From Betaproteobacteria bacterium HGW-Betaproteobacteria-3 (lineage in GTDB: Bacteria > Pseudomonadota > Gammaproteobacteria > Burkholderiales > Burkholderiaceae_C), in NCBI GenBank assembly GCA_002842205.1, contig PHCI01000003.1, forward strand, positions 62,001 through 126,000: a DNA stretch of 64,000 nucleotides, given 5' to 3'. Position numbers and translations under genes: made by a program. Below the pieces are notes generated by a model, which saw only the letters and a list, made by a program, of their open reading frames with translations, did no database searches and had not been told where the DNA came from. This document shows, piece after piece, positions 12,092-21,152 of the stretch. Positions within the stretch are counted from its first letter, which is position 1. Every line of letters begins with the position of its first letter.

Positions 12092-13132
12092 TCAGAGAAT
12101 CCGGTTGAACCAGAGCAGCGACAGCCCGGCCGACAGCAGGGCCAGTGCGGCCGCGGCCAGCGCCAGCAGGCCGGAGATTTCGGTTTCCTTTTTCTCGACG
12201 GTGAGGCGTGAACTCAGGGTTTCGTAGACCTTCTTGAGGTCGGCCGCGCTGCCCGCATAGAAATACTCGGCGCGGGTCTTGTCGGCCACGGCCTTGAGGG
12301 TTTCTTCGTCCAGCCGCACGCGCATCGACCAGCCCTCGAAGCCGATGGTTTCGCCGTCCACCGTGCCCACGCCCACGGTATAGATGCGAACGCCGCGGTC
12401 GGCCGCGAGCTTGGCCGCTTCCATGGTGTCCACGCCCGTGGTGCGCTGGCCGTCGGTCAGCAGGATGATGGCCGCCGAGCCATAGGAGCCGGGTGCGACG
12501 GGGGTGAAGGGTTTCTTTTCCTTGCGCTCCGAGTCGATGGCCAGGCCCTTGTTGCGCGGGCTGCCGTAGGTCATGGCGGCCAGGTCGATGCCCGCGTCGG
12601 GGAACAGTTCGGCCAGCGACACCACGATGGCGCTGCCGATGGCCGTGGCGCGCTGGAGCTGGAAGCGGTCGATGGCGGCCACGAGGTCTTCGCGGCTCAG
12701 GGTGGGGGGTTGCACCACCTGCGCGGTGCCGGCAAAGGCCACGATGCCCACGCGCACCGAGCGCGGCAGGTCGCCCAGAAACGCCTTGGCCGCATTTTGC
12801 GAGGCCACCAGCCGGTTGGGCAGCACGTCGGTGGCCCGCATGCTGCCCGAGACGTCCATGGCCAGGATGATGGTCTCTTGCTGCAGGGGCAGTGTGACCA
12901 CCGCAAACGGCCGGGCTGCCGCCAGCAGCATGATGCCAATGGCCAGCAGGAAGAGCACCGGCGGAATGTGCCGGCGCAGTCCCTGGCCCGTGCCCATCGC
13001 CTCCTTGACGATGGACAGGCTGGCAAAGCGCAGCGCCAGCTTCTTTTTGCGGCGCATCAGCCACAGGTACAGCAGCACCAGCACCGGCAGGACCAGCAGC
13101 AGCCAGAGGAATTGGGGCCAGAAAAAAGTCAT
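12092..13132 (-). CDS. Membrane-anchored vWA domain protein (BatA-like)
   Basis: 346-residue protein with two N-terminal membrane helices (about 5-26 and 57-73), a von Willebrand A domain with MIDAS motif DVSGSM (Asp93, Ser95, Ser97), and a C-terminal helix near residues 322-342. This is the BatA/YfbK-like layout of MoxR-associated proteins. It is the last gene of the protease-moxR-DUF58-vWA series. The ATG at 13132 was chosen because the membrane anchor begins there; the frame upstream reads through a repeat and into the DUF58 gene. The partner genes BatB and BatD are absent nearby. Confidence 0.88.
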   Translation of the reverse strand: MTFFWPQFLWLLLVLPVLVLLYLWLMRRKKKLALRFASLSIVKEAMGTGQGLRRHIPPVLFLLAIGIMLLAAARPFAVVTLPLQQETIILAMDVSGSMRATDVLPNRLVASQNAAKAFLGDLPRSVRVGIVAFAGTAQVVQPPTLSREDLVAAIDRFQLQRATAIGSAIVVSLAELFPDAGIDLAAMTYGSPRNKGLAIDSERKEKKPFTPVAPGSYGSAAIILLTDGQRTTGVDTMEAAKLAADRGVRIYTVGVGTVDGETIGFEGWSMRVRLDEETLKAVADKTRAEYFYAGSAADLKKVYETLSSRLTVEKKETEISGLLALAAAALALLSAGLSLLWFNRIL

Positions 13133-13150
13133 GGGTACGGTTCCTCCGGC

Positions 13151-13222
13151 CGCCGCGCCGGACCGCCCCAGGCAAGGCCAGCCCCCTCGGGGGGCAGCAC
13201 AATACACGAAGTGACAAGCGTG
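13151..13222 (-). repeat. GC-rich hairpin repeat between DUF58 and vWA genes
   Basis: On the minus strand it reads CACGCTTGTC, then CTGCCCCCCGAGGGGGCTG, then CTGGGGCGGTCCGGCGCGG. This nearly duplicates unit 1 in lolD (3677-3750). It occupies most of the 103-base gap between two co-directional genes, where its hairpin could affect mRNA stability or attenuate transcription. Confidence 0.85.
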
Positions 13223-13235
13223 AGGGCCATGGTCG

Positions 13236-14216
13236 TCAGGCCGCTTTTTGCAAATGCGCCGGCATGCCCCCGCCGGCGGCCAGACGGCTGCGGCGTCGGC
13301 GCAGGTCGGTGAAGCGGGCAATGGCGTCCACCAGGTCGTCGTCGGTGGACAGCTCCAGCGTGTCCACGCCCGCGCGGCCCAGCGATTCGCGCAATTCGGC
13401 TTCGCGCTGCGCCGCGATGCGTGCGAAACGCTTGCGAAAGCCATGGTCGTGCGTGTCCACCAGCAACTGTTCGCCGGTTTCGGCGTCGCGCAGGGGGATC
13501 AGGCCCAGGTCGGGCAAGTCCAGCTCCAGCGGGTCGAGCACCCGCACCGCCACCACCTCGTGGCGTTGCGCGAGCAGTGCCAGCGGGCGCTCCCAGCCCG
13601 GTGTGCTGATGAAGTCGGACACCACGAACACCGTGGAGCGTCGGCGCACGATGCCCGCTGCCGACTGCAGCAGATCGCCCAGCTGCGTGGCACCTGGCTC
13701 GGCGGCGGGGCCGCGTGCCCGCATGGCGTGCAACAAATGCAACACGTGCGCACGCCCGCCGCGCGCGGGCACCACGCGGTCGGCGCCGCCCCCCAGCAAC
13801 AGCGCACCCACCCGGTTGCCATGGCGCGTGAGCAGCCGCGCCAGCACCGCGACAAATTCGGTCGACACATCGCGCTTGGCAGTCTGGCCGGAGCCGAAAT
13901 CCACCGACGGGCTCAGGTCCACCAGAAACCAGGCGGCCATCTCGCGGTCTTCGGTGAACACGCGCACATGCGGCTGCTGCAGGCGGGCGGTCACGTTCCA
14001 GTCGATGTGGCGCACGTCGTCGTGGTGCTGGTATTCGCGCAGATCGGCCAGGTCCAGCCCGGCGCCGCGCATCAGCGTGCGGTAGTCACCCTGCAGCAGC
14101 CCGTCGAGCCGGCGCAGCACCGTCCATTCAAGGCGGCGCAGCACGTGCTCGGCCCCGGCCGCCGGGGCCGGTTGCGCCGGGGCTTGTGGAGAGGGTGTGG
14201 CTTGGCGACGGAACAC
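13236..14216 (-). CDS. DUF58 domain protein
   Basis: 326-residue cytoplasmic protein of the DUF58 family, which accompanies MoxR ATPases. The signature is LREYQHHDDVRHIDWNVTARL near residues 59-79, followed by a degenerate vWA-like fold (FLVDLSPSVDFG). The DUF58 and vWA proteins probably act together with MoxR in cell-envelope stress or metal-cofactor maturation; the substrate is not known here. It lies 64 bases downstream of moxR. Confidence 0.88.
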   Translation of the reverse strand: MFRRQATPSPQAPAQPAPAAGAEHVLRRLEWTVLRRLDGLLQGDYRTLMRGAGLDLADLREYQHHDDVRHIDWNVTARLQQPHVRVFTEDREMAAWFLVDLSPSVDFGSGQTAKRDVSTEFVAVLARLLTRHGNRVGALLLGGGADRVVPARGGRAHVLHLLHAMRARGPAAEPGATQLGDLLQSAAGIVRRRSTVFVVSDFISTPGWERPLALLAQRHEVVAVRVLDPLELDLPDLGLIPLRDAETGEQLLVDTHDHGFRKRFARIAAQREAELRESLGRAGVDTLELSTDDDLVDAIARFTDLRRRRSRLAAGGGMPAHLQKAA

Positions 14217-14280
14217 GGTGGTGAATCAGTTCAGGCGTGACAGAAGGCGATAGAGAACGCGATGGAGGAGGCGATAGTGA

Positions 14281-15285
<1,005 letters not shown>

Positions 15286-15321
15286 GCACGGGCTCCTGAA
15301 AAGTGGCGCGGGGTCGCGGCG

Positions 15322-16302
15322 TCAAAAAGGATGCAGGCCCACGGCCGAGGCCGCGTTTTCAATGGGCACCGCAAAGCCGATGCCGATGAAGGTGCGCTGC
15401 TGCGAAGGGTTGAGGATGGCGGTGACGATGCCCACCACCTCACCGTCCATGGTGACCAGCGGACCACCGGAATTGCCGGGGTTGGCGGCGGCGTCAAACT
15501 GGATCAGGTTGGTGAGTTCATTGCGGCCTTCGGGCGAGCGGAAGGCACGTTTGAGGCCCGACACCACGCCGGCCGACACCGAGGGCCCGATGCCGAACGG
15601 AAAGCCCACGGCGATCACCTGGTCGCCGGGCAGCAGGTCGGCGGTGGAGCGCATGGTGGCGGCGATCAGGTCGTCCGGGATCTTGTGGGCCTGCAGCACG
15701 GCCAGGTCGTTCTCGGGCTGGATGTTGATGACGCTGGCGGTGGATTCAAGCCCGTCGGCAAACATCACCTTGATGGTGTCTGCGCCCTGCACCACATGCA
15801 GGTTGGTGAGGATGATGCCCTTGTCAACAATGACCACGCCCGAGCCGATGCCGCGTTCGATCAGGTCGCCTGCGTCGGTGTCGGTCTCCTTGCCGCCCTT
15901 GCCGCCCTTGCGGCCCTTGCCGTGCGACGACGCGTGACCAAAACCCATGACCCGGACCACCGAGGGCCGGATATTCTCGTGTGCCGCGGTGGCGGCCGAT
16001 GGCAGGACCGTGGTCTCCAGGGTCTTGAGCACGGCGGCGTCAATGTCGTCCTGGGTCAGCTTGCGGCCGACCGGCCGCAGCGCAAGAGAAAAGCTGAGCA
16101 CCAGCAGCAGGGCGAGCGATGCGATCACGCTCCACAGCAGGCGAGGATCCGAGGGGTTCCGTCGCCATGCCGACGGAAAGCCAAAACGTTGGCGTGCAGG
16201 TGCCGAAGGCGCAGTCGAAGTCGTCGTCTCGGACCCGGCCGCACCCGGGGTCGCCGCCTGCGGCGCACGGGAGGATCGACTGTAGAGGGCGGGCCTGCGC
16301 AT
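15322..16302 (-). CDS. Membrane-anchored trypsin-like serine protease without PDZ domain
   Basis: 326-residue HtrA/S1C-type protease. Residues 1-52 are cytoplasmic and rich in Ser, Ala and Arg; one membrane helix spans about 54-75. The protease domain has His169 (TNLHVV), Asp199 (ENDLAVL) and Ser278 (NPGNSGGP). No PDZ domain follows, so it is shorter than DegP or DegS. A Gly-Lys run (about 128-138) lies at the domain entrance. The ATG at 16302 was preferred over one at 16416 that lies in the region needed by the divergent TatD gene. Upstream of moxR, it may regulate or process envelope proteins. Confidence 0.85.
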   Translation of the reverse strand: MRRPALYSRSSRAPQAATPGAAGSETTTSTAPSAPARQRFGFPSAWRRNPSDPRLLWSVIASLALLLVLSFSLALRPVGRKLTQDDIDAAVLKTLETTVLPSAATAAHENIRPSVVRVMGFGHASSHGKGRKGGKGGKETDTDAGDLIERGIGSGVVIVDKGIILTNLHVVQGADTIKVMFADGLESTASVINIQPENDLAVLQAHKIPDDLIAATMRSTADLLPGDQVIAVGFPFGIGPSVSAGVVSGLKRAFRSPEGRNELTNLIQFDAAANPGNSGGPLVTMDGEVVGIVTAILNPSQQRTFIGIGFAVPIENAASAVGLHPF

Positions 16303-16432
16303 GCGTTCACCTGTGCCCGGCGTGTTGTGTCGGGCTGGAAATGACGGTATCACGGTTTGCGCCATCTTGCACGTGCCGCAGGGGGTGGGGCCGCGTGCGG
16401 CGTGGGCATCGTCCATCGGGCATCATCGCGCC

Positions 16433-17287
16433 ATGCCCTCCTGGATTGACACCCATTGCCACCTGGACGCCCCCGAATTTGTCGGCGACGTGGCCCAGGT
16501 GCGGGCCCACGCCGCAGCGCAGGGCGTGGTGCATTGCGTGCTGCCCGCCGTGGAAGTGTCAAATTTCGTAACGGTTCGGGATCTCGCGCACCAGTTTGGT
16601 GACAGCTACGCGCTGGGCCTCCATCCGCTGTACGTGCCGCGCGCCCATGAAGAGGACCTGGAGGCGCTTGACGCTGCGCTCACCATCGCGCGCGACGACC
16701 CGCGCTGCGTGGCGGTGGGGGAGATCGGGCTCGATTATTTTGTGCCGCAACTGCAGCAAAGCCCGCAGCGCGAGCGCCAGGAAGTTTTTTACCAGGCCCA
16801 GCTCCGGCTGGCCCGCAAACACGACCTGCCGGTGATCCTGCACGTGCGCCGCTCGGCCGATCGCCTGCTCAAGGGACTGCGCGAAACGCCGGTACGTGGC
16901 GGCATTGCCCACGCCTTCAACGGCAGCGCGCAGCAGGCGCAGGAATTTTTGAAGCGCGGCTTCAAGCTGGGGTTTGGCGGCGCGGTGACCTTTGAGCGCG
17001 CGTTGCAACTGCGTCGCCTGGCGACCGAGCTGCCGCTGGACGCCCTCGTGCTCGAAACCGATGCTCCCGACATTCCGCCCCACTGGCTGTACACCACGGC
17101 GCAGCAGCGCGCGGCCGGCCAGCCGCAGGGGCGCAACACCCCGGGCGAGCTGCCGCGCATGGCGCAGGGGGTGGCGCAACTGCGCGGCATCCCGGTCGAA
17201 GCCCTGGCCCGGGCCTGCTGGCGCAATGCCCTGAACGCACTGCCGCGGCTGGGGGGCCTGGTGCCGCCTGCAAACCCGGATTTCTGA
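16433..17287 (+). CDS. TatD-family metal-dependent hydrolase
   Basis: 284-residue TIM-barrel hydrolase of the TatD DNase family. Metal-site motifs are visible: THCHLD (His8, His10), GEIGLDY, ILHVR, HAFNG and ETDAPD. Members have 3'-5' exonuclease or D-aminoacyl-tRNA deacylase-like activities; the substrate here is unknown. The ATG at 16433 begins just before the conserved DTHCHLD. It starts divergently from the protease gene 131 bases away. A dispersed repeat lies directly after its stop. Confidence 0.88.
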   Translation: MPSWIDTHCHLDAPEFVGDVAQVRAHAAAQGVVHCVLPAVEVSNFVTVRDLAHQFGDSYALGLHPLYVPRAHEEDLEALDAALTIARDDPRCVAVGEIGLDYFVPQLQQSPQRERQEVFYQAQLRLARKHDLPVILHVRRSADRLLKGLRETPVRGGIAHAFNGSAQQAQEFLKRGFKLGFGGAVTFERALQLRRLATELPLDALVLETDAPDIPPHWLYTTAQQRAAGQPQGRNTPGELPRMAQGVAQLRGIPVEALARACWRNALNALPRLGGLVPPANPDF

Positions 17288-17290
17288 GGG

Positions 17291-17336
17291 TTTTTGGCAC
17301 ATTCCCCCCCCCCGTCAAATGGCCATACTTTGCGAT
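17291..17336 (-). repeat. Dispersed AT-containing repeat, copy 2
   Basis: On the minus strand: CGCAAAGTATGGCCATTTGA, then a run of ten G, then GTGCCA. Its C10 run on the plus strand (17304-17313) is a potential slippage site. It lies between the TatD-like and glycosylase genes. Confidence 0.8.
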
Positions 17337-17358
17337 CTTTAATGGAATTATTATTGGC

Positions 17359-17889
17359 GTGAAATTCCCAGTGCAACCCATCGCCCCGCCTCGCCTGCAC
17401 GGCCTGGCCCCGCAGGTGACCGACGCCACGGTGCTGCTCGTGCTGGGCAGCTTCCCCGGTGCTGCGTCGCTGGCGGCACAACAGTACTACGCGCACCCTC
17501 AAAACCAGTTCTGGCGAATTTTTCAAGCCATTTGGCCTTCTGGTCCCCGTCAAATGGACTTAAACAGCTATGAAAACAGGATCAGATGGTTGTTGGAAAG
17601 AGGCGTGGGCGTGTGGGATGTTTACGCCACCTGCGAGCGCCAAGGCAGCCTGGACAGCGCCATTCGCCAGCCTGAAGTCAATGACTTTTCAGGCCTGCAC
17701 CTGCGCTGCCCGCAGCTGCGCGTGGTGGCGCACAACGGGGCCGAGAGTTTCCGGCACGCGCGCCAGGTGGCGCTGCCCGGCGTGCACAGCGTGCGCCTGC
17801 CGTCCACCAGCCCGGCCCACGCGTCGTGGCGTTTTGAGCGCAAGCTCGAAGCTTGGCGGGCCGTGGTGGAAATGGCCGGATTGGCCTGA
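17359..17889 (+). CDS. Hypoxanthine-DNA glycosylase-like protein (UDG superfamily)
   Basis: 176-residue protein resembling the DNA-deoxyinosine glycosylase branch of the uracil-DNA glycosylase superfamily. It shows LVLGSFPG, then QQYYAHPQNQFWRI, and the C-terminal motif LPSTSPAH. Such enzymes remove hypoxanthine produced by adenine deamination. Codons about 55-71, in the stretch IWPSGPRQMDLNSYE, coincide with a dispersed AT-containing repeat yet stay open, so a loop has been altered by repeat insertion or overwriting. The ATG follows a short AT-rich stretch. Activity has not been inferred beyond the family level. Confidence 0.8.
   Translation: MKFPVQPIAPPRLHGLAPQVTDATVLLVLGSFPGAASLAAQQYYAHPQNQFWRIFQAIWPSGPRQMDLNSYENRIRWLLERGVGVWDVYATCERQGSLDSAIRQPEVNDFSGLHLRCPQLRVVAHNGAESFRHARQVALPGVHSVRLPSTSPAHASWRFERKLEAWRAVVEMAGLA
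17519..17571 (-). repeat. Dispersed AT-containing repeat, copy 3, inside the glycosylase gene
   Basis: On the minus strand: TAGCTGTTTAAGTCCATTTG, then ACGGGGACC, then GGCCAAATGGC. It is in frame within the 17359-17889 gene. It is more diverged in its right half than copies 1, 8 and 10. Confidence 0.65.
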
Positions 17890-17928
17890 ACCTGCCGCCA
17901 AAGCGCCCGTGGGGATAATCGGCGCATC

Positions 17929-18711
17929 TTGAGCACCTTGAAAAAAACCGCCCGCGTCCTGCCTGAAGTCAATTTTTCGGACTGGGGCGACGTGCGGTCA
18001 CTGCACCTGGGCACACCGTGGATTCAGGGCACGATGCGCCTGGACGCCCCCTACGACATCGAGCTGGAGTACGTTCAGCGCATGATGGCCTGGCTGCTGT
18101 TCATGGACCCGGCCACACTGCCCAAGCGCCACGCCATGCAGTTGGGGCTGGGTTCAGGCGCGCTCACCAAGTTCTGCCGCAAGCAGCTGAAGATCTGCAC
18201 CACCGCCATCGAATTGAACCCGCAGGTGCTGCACGCCTGCCGCGGCTGGTTCAAGCTGCCGGCCGACGACGCCAAGCTGCGCGTGGTGATTGCCGACGCC
18301 GCCGAAGAAATCCGCAACCCCATGTGGGCGGGCAATGTCGATGCGCTGCAGGTGGACCTGTACGACGACGACGCGGCCGCGCCGGTGCTCGACAGCGCGG
18401 CGTTCTACGCCGACTGCCGCCGCGTGCTGTCGGACGACGGCTGCATGACGGTGAACCTGTTCGGCCGGGCGTCGAGCTACCCGCAAAGCGTGGCGAAAAT
18501 TGCCGAGGCCTTTGGCGCCGACGCCGTGTGGGCCTTCAAACCGACGCGTGAAGGCAACACCGTGGTGCTGGCCCAGCGCACGCCCAGCCGCCCGGGGCGG
18601 GAGCGGCTTGCCGAACGCGCCGAAAACATCCAGACTCAGTGGAAGCTGCCGGCAGCCAAGTGGCTGCGGGTGTTCAAACCGATGGAGCCCAAGCTCCGAT
18701 CCGCCGCATGA
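17929..18711 (+). CDS. Spermidine-synthase-like protein
   Basis: 260-residue protein with a SpeE-like Rossmann methyltransferase fold: LGLGSGALTKF as the nucleotide-binding loop, TAIELNPQVLHACRGWF as the second acidic strand, and VDALQVDLYDDD as the acidic motif IV region. It may be an aminopropyltransferase or a related enzyme, but the polyamine-binding residues cannot be confirmed by eye. The start is a TTG at 17929 followed by SerThrLeuLysLys. It overlaps the next gene by 4 bases (ATGA), indicating co-translation with the ATPase. Confidence 0.75.
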   Translation: MSTLKKTARVLPEVNFSDWGDVRSLHLGTPWIQGTMRLDAPYDIELEYVQRMMAWLLFMDPATLPKRHAMQLGLGSGALTKFCRKQLKICTTAIELNPQVLHACRGWFKLPADDAKLRVVIADAAEEIRNPMWAGNVDALQVDLYDDDAAAPVLDSAAFYADCRRVLSDDGCMTVNLFGRASSYPQSVAKIAEAFGADAVWAFKPTREGNTVVLAQRTPSRPGRERLAERAENIQTQWKLPAAKWLRVFKPMEPKLRSAA

Positions 18712-20498
18712 GTGCCATTCCCAAACCGCAGTCCCCCGCCAAAACGCTTCACGTCGGCCCTGTCGATTGGCGCCGTATGGTCGAATGGCTGCAGGCCGAC
18801 GGCATCATTTCAGGCGAGGAAGCGCACCGCACCATCGCGCGCTGCTCGCAGGCCGAAAGCGTGCAGCACCCGCTGGTGCGCCTGGCCAGCGTGGCCATGC
18901 AGCGCGCCAGCGACGGCAAGCCGCTGGACATCGAAACGCTGACGCAATGGCTGGCCCAGCGTGCCGGGCTGGACTATTTGCGCATCGATCCGCTCAAGGT
19001 GGAGGTGGGCAAGGTGTCCGACACCATGAGCGCGGCCTACGCCGAGCGCCATCGCGTGCTGCCGGTGCAGGTCACCCCGACCGAGGTGGTGGTGGCCACG
19101 TCCGAGCCGTTCATCACCGACTGGGTGGCCGAAGTGGAGCGGCAGTCGCGCCGTTCGGTGCGGCGCGTGGTGGCCAGCCCGGGTGAAATCCATCGCTTCA
19201 CGGCCGAGTTCTACGCGCTGGCCAAATCGGTCCGTGCGGCATTGAAGGCCGGCGGCAATGCCGGGGCGGCCAGTTTTGAGCAGCTGGTCGAGCTGGGCAA
19301 GAGCAACAAGCAGCTTGACGCCAACGACCAGGGCGTGGTGCAGGTGGTGGACTGGCTCTGGCAGTACGCCTTTGACCAGCGCGCCAGTGACATCCACCTG
19401 GAGCCACGCCGCGAGCAGGGCGTGATCCGCTTTCGCATTGACGGCGTGTTGCACCCGGTGTACCAGATGCCCATGGGCGTGATGAACGCGATGATCGCGC
19501 GCATCAAATTGCTGGGCCGCATGGACGTGGTGGAAAAACGCCGACCGCAGGACGGCCGCATCAAGACCCGCAACCCGCGTGGCGACGAGATCGAAATGCG
19601 CCTGTCCACGCTGCCCACGGCGTTTGGCGAGAAGATGGTGATGCGGATTTTTGACCCCGACACCGCCGTCAAGGACCTGGACGCACTGGGTTTTTCGCCG
19701 CACGACGCCGAGCGCTGGGAGGCGCTGGTCAAGCGGCCGTACGGCATCATCCTGGTGACCGGGCCCACGGGTTCGGGCAAGACCACCACGCTGTACTCCA
19801 CCCTCAAACGCGTGGCGACCGAAGAGGTCAACGTCAGCACCATCGAAGACCCGATCGAAATGATCGAGCCCAGCTTCAACCAGACGCAGGTGCAGCCCCA
19901 GCTCGATTTCAATTTCGCCGAAGGGCTGCGCGCGCTGATGCGCCAGGACCCGGACATCATCATGGTGGGCGAAATCCGCGACCTGCAGACTGCCGACATG
20001 GCGATCCAGGCCGCGCTCACCGGCCACCTGGTGTTCAGCACCTTGCACACCAACGACGCGCCGTCGGCCATCACCCGGCTGATGGAGCTGGGGGTGCCGT
20101 CCTACCTGATCAACGCCACGGTACTGGGCGTGCTGGCCCAGCGGCTGGTGCGCACGCTGTGCAAGCAGTGCCGGCAAAAGGACGAGGCGTCGTCGCGCGA
20201 CGCGCTGGCGGCAGTGGTCAAGCCCTGGAAGATCAACGGCAGCTACCGGCCCTACAAACCGGTGGGCTGCGTCGATTGCCGCATGACCGGCTTCATGGGC
20301 CGCATGGGCCTGTACGAACTGCTCACGGTCAGCGAGGCCTTCAAGGAAAAGGTCAACCAGGAGCCCAACATCGACGCCCTGCGCCGCCAGGCGGTGACCG
20401 ACGGCATGCGCCCCCTGCGGCTGGCCGGCGCCTTGCGCGTGGCCGAAGGGCTGACGACCCTCGAAGAAATCCTGACCGCCACGCCACCCCTCGATTGA
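18708..20498 (+). CDS. GspE/PilB-family secretion ATPase
   Basis: 596-residue ATPase of the type II secretion/type IV pilus assembly family. Domain order: N-terminal GspE/MshEN-like domain (about 90-175), N2 domain, then the ATPase core with Walker A GPTGSGKT (352-359), Asp box TIEDPIE, Walker B DIIMVGEIRD (416-425) and His box LHTND. A CKQC/CVDC pair forms the family's zinc knuckle. No other pilus or secretion gene is near, so it is an orphan here and its partner machine is unknown. Start chosen by the 4-base overlap with the previous gene. Confidence 0.9.
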   Translation: MSAIPKPQSPAKTLHVGPVDWRRMVEWLQADGIISGEEAHRTIARCSQAESVQHPLVRLASVAMQRASDGKPLDIETLTQWLAQRAGLDYLRIDPLKVEVGKVSDTMSAAYAERHRVLPVQVTPTEVVVATSEPFITDWVAEVERQSRRSVRRVVASPGEIHRFTAEFYALAKSVRAALKAGGNAGAASFEQLVELGKSNKQLDANDQGVVQVVDWLWQYAFDQRASDIHLEPRREQGVIRFRIDGVLHPVYQMPMGVMNAMIARIKLLGRMDVVEKRRPQDGRIKTRNPRGDEIEMRLSTLPTAFGEKMVMRIFDPDTAVKDLDALGFSPHDAERWEALVKRPYGIILVTGPTGSGKTTTLYSTLKRVATEEVNVSTIEDPIEMIEPSFNQTQVQPQLDFNFAEGLRALMRQDPDIIMVGEIRDLQTADMAIQAALTGHLVFSTLHTNDAPSAITRLMELGVPSYLINATVLGVLAQRLVRTLCKQCRQKDEASSRDALAAVVKPWKINGSYRPYKPVGCVDCRMTGFMGRMGLYELLTVSEAFKEKVNQEPNIDALRRQAVTDGMRPLRLAGALRVAEGLTTLEEILTATPPLD

Positions 20499-20650
20499 CC
20501 CGGTCTGCAAGGGCGAGTCACGCGTGGGGGGGGTGCTGGCGGCGTTGCCATTGGCACGGGATGTGCATGGTGTAGGTGTAACCCACATTCGAGCCGGGGT
20601 GTATTCCGTCCAGAATCCAGCCTTCGAACCTGCTTTCGAGGAGACCGTTC

Positions 20651-21139
20651 GTGAAAATCAAGAGTCAGAAAGACTTTTTCTCGGGCCTCATGTTCAGCGC
20701 CATGGGCGTGGCGTTTGCCTGGGGCGCCACCACCTATTCGGTGGGCACCGGGGCGCGCATGGGACCCGGCTACTTCCCGCTCATGCTGGGCATCCTGCTG
20801 GCCGTGCTGGGCAGCTTCATCATGTTCAAGGCCTTGGTGGTGGAGACCGCCGACGGCGAACGGATCGGCACCTGGGCCTGGCGGCCGCTGATCTTCATCA
20901 TCAGTGCCAACCTGCTGTTTGGTGTGCTGCTGGGCGGCCTGCCCAGCATCGGCATTCCGGCCATGGGCATGATCGTCGCCATTTACGGTCTGACCATCGT
21001 GTCCAGCCTGGCCGATGGGCATTTCAGGCTCAAGGAGGTACTGGTGCTCGCCACCATCCTGGCCGCCGGCAGCTACGTGGCTTTCGTGTGGGTGCTCAAA
21101 CTGCAATTCCCGGTCTGGCCGACCTTCATCACGGGCTGA
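20651..21139 (+). CDS. tctB: Tripartite tricarboxylate transporter small membrane subunit TctB
   Basis: 162-residue inner-membrane protein with four hydrophobic segments and the TctB start region (SQKDFFSGLMF, then GTGARMGPGYFPLMLG). It pairs with TctA and a periplasmic Bug protein to import carboxylates using the ion gradient. The start is GTG at 20651 with GAGGAG about 9 bases upstream. TctA follows after 13 bases. Confidence 0.92.
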   Translation: MKIKSQKDFFSGLMFSAMGVAFAWGATTYSVGTGARMGPGYFPLMLGILLAVLGSFIMFKALVVETADGERIGTWAWRPLIFIISANLLFGVLLGGLPSIGIPAMGMIVAIYGLTIVSSLADGHFRLKEVLVLATILAAGSYVAFVWVLKLQFPVWPTFITG

Positions 21140-21152
21140 GGAACACAACCCC

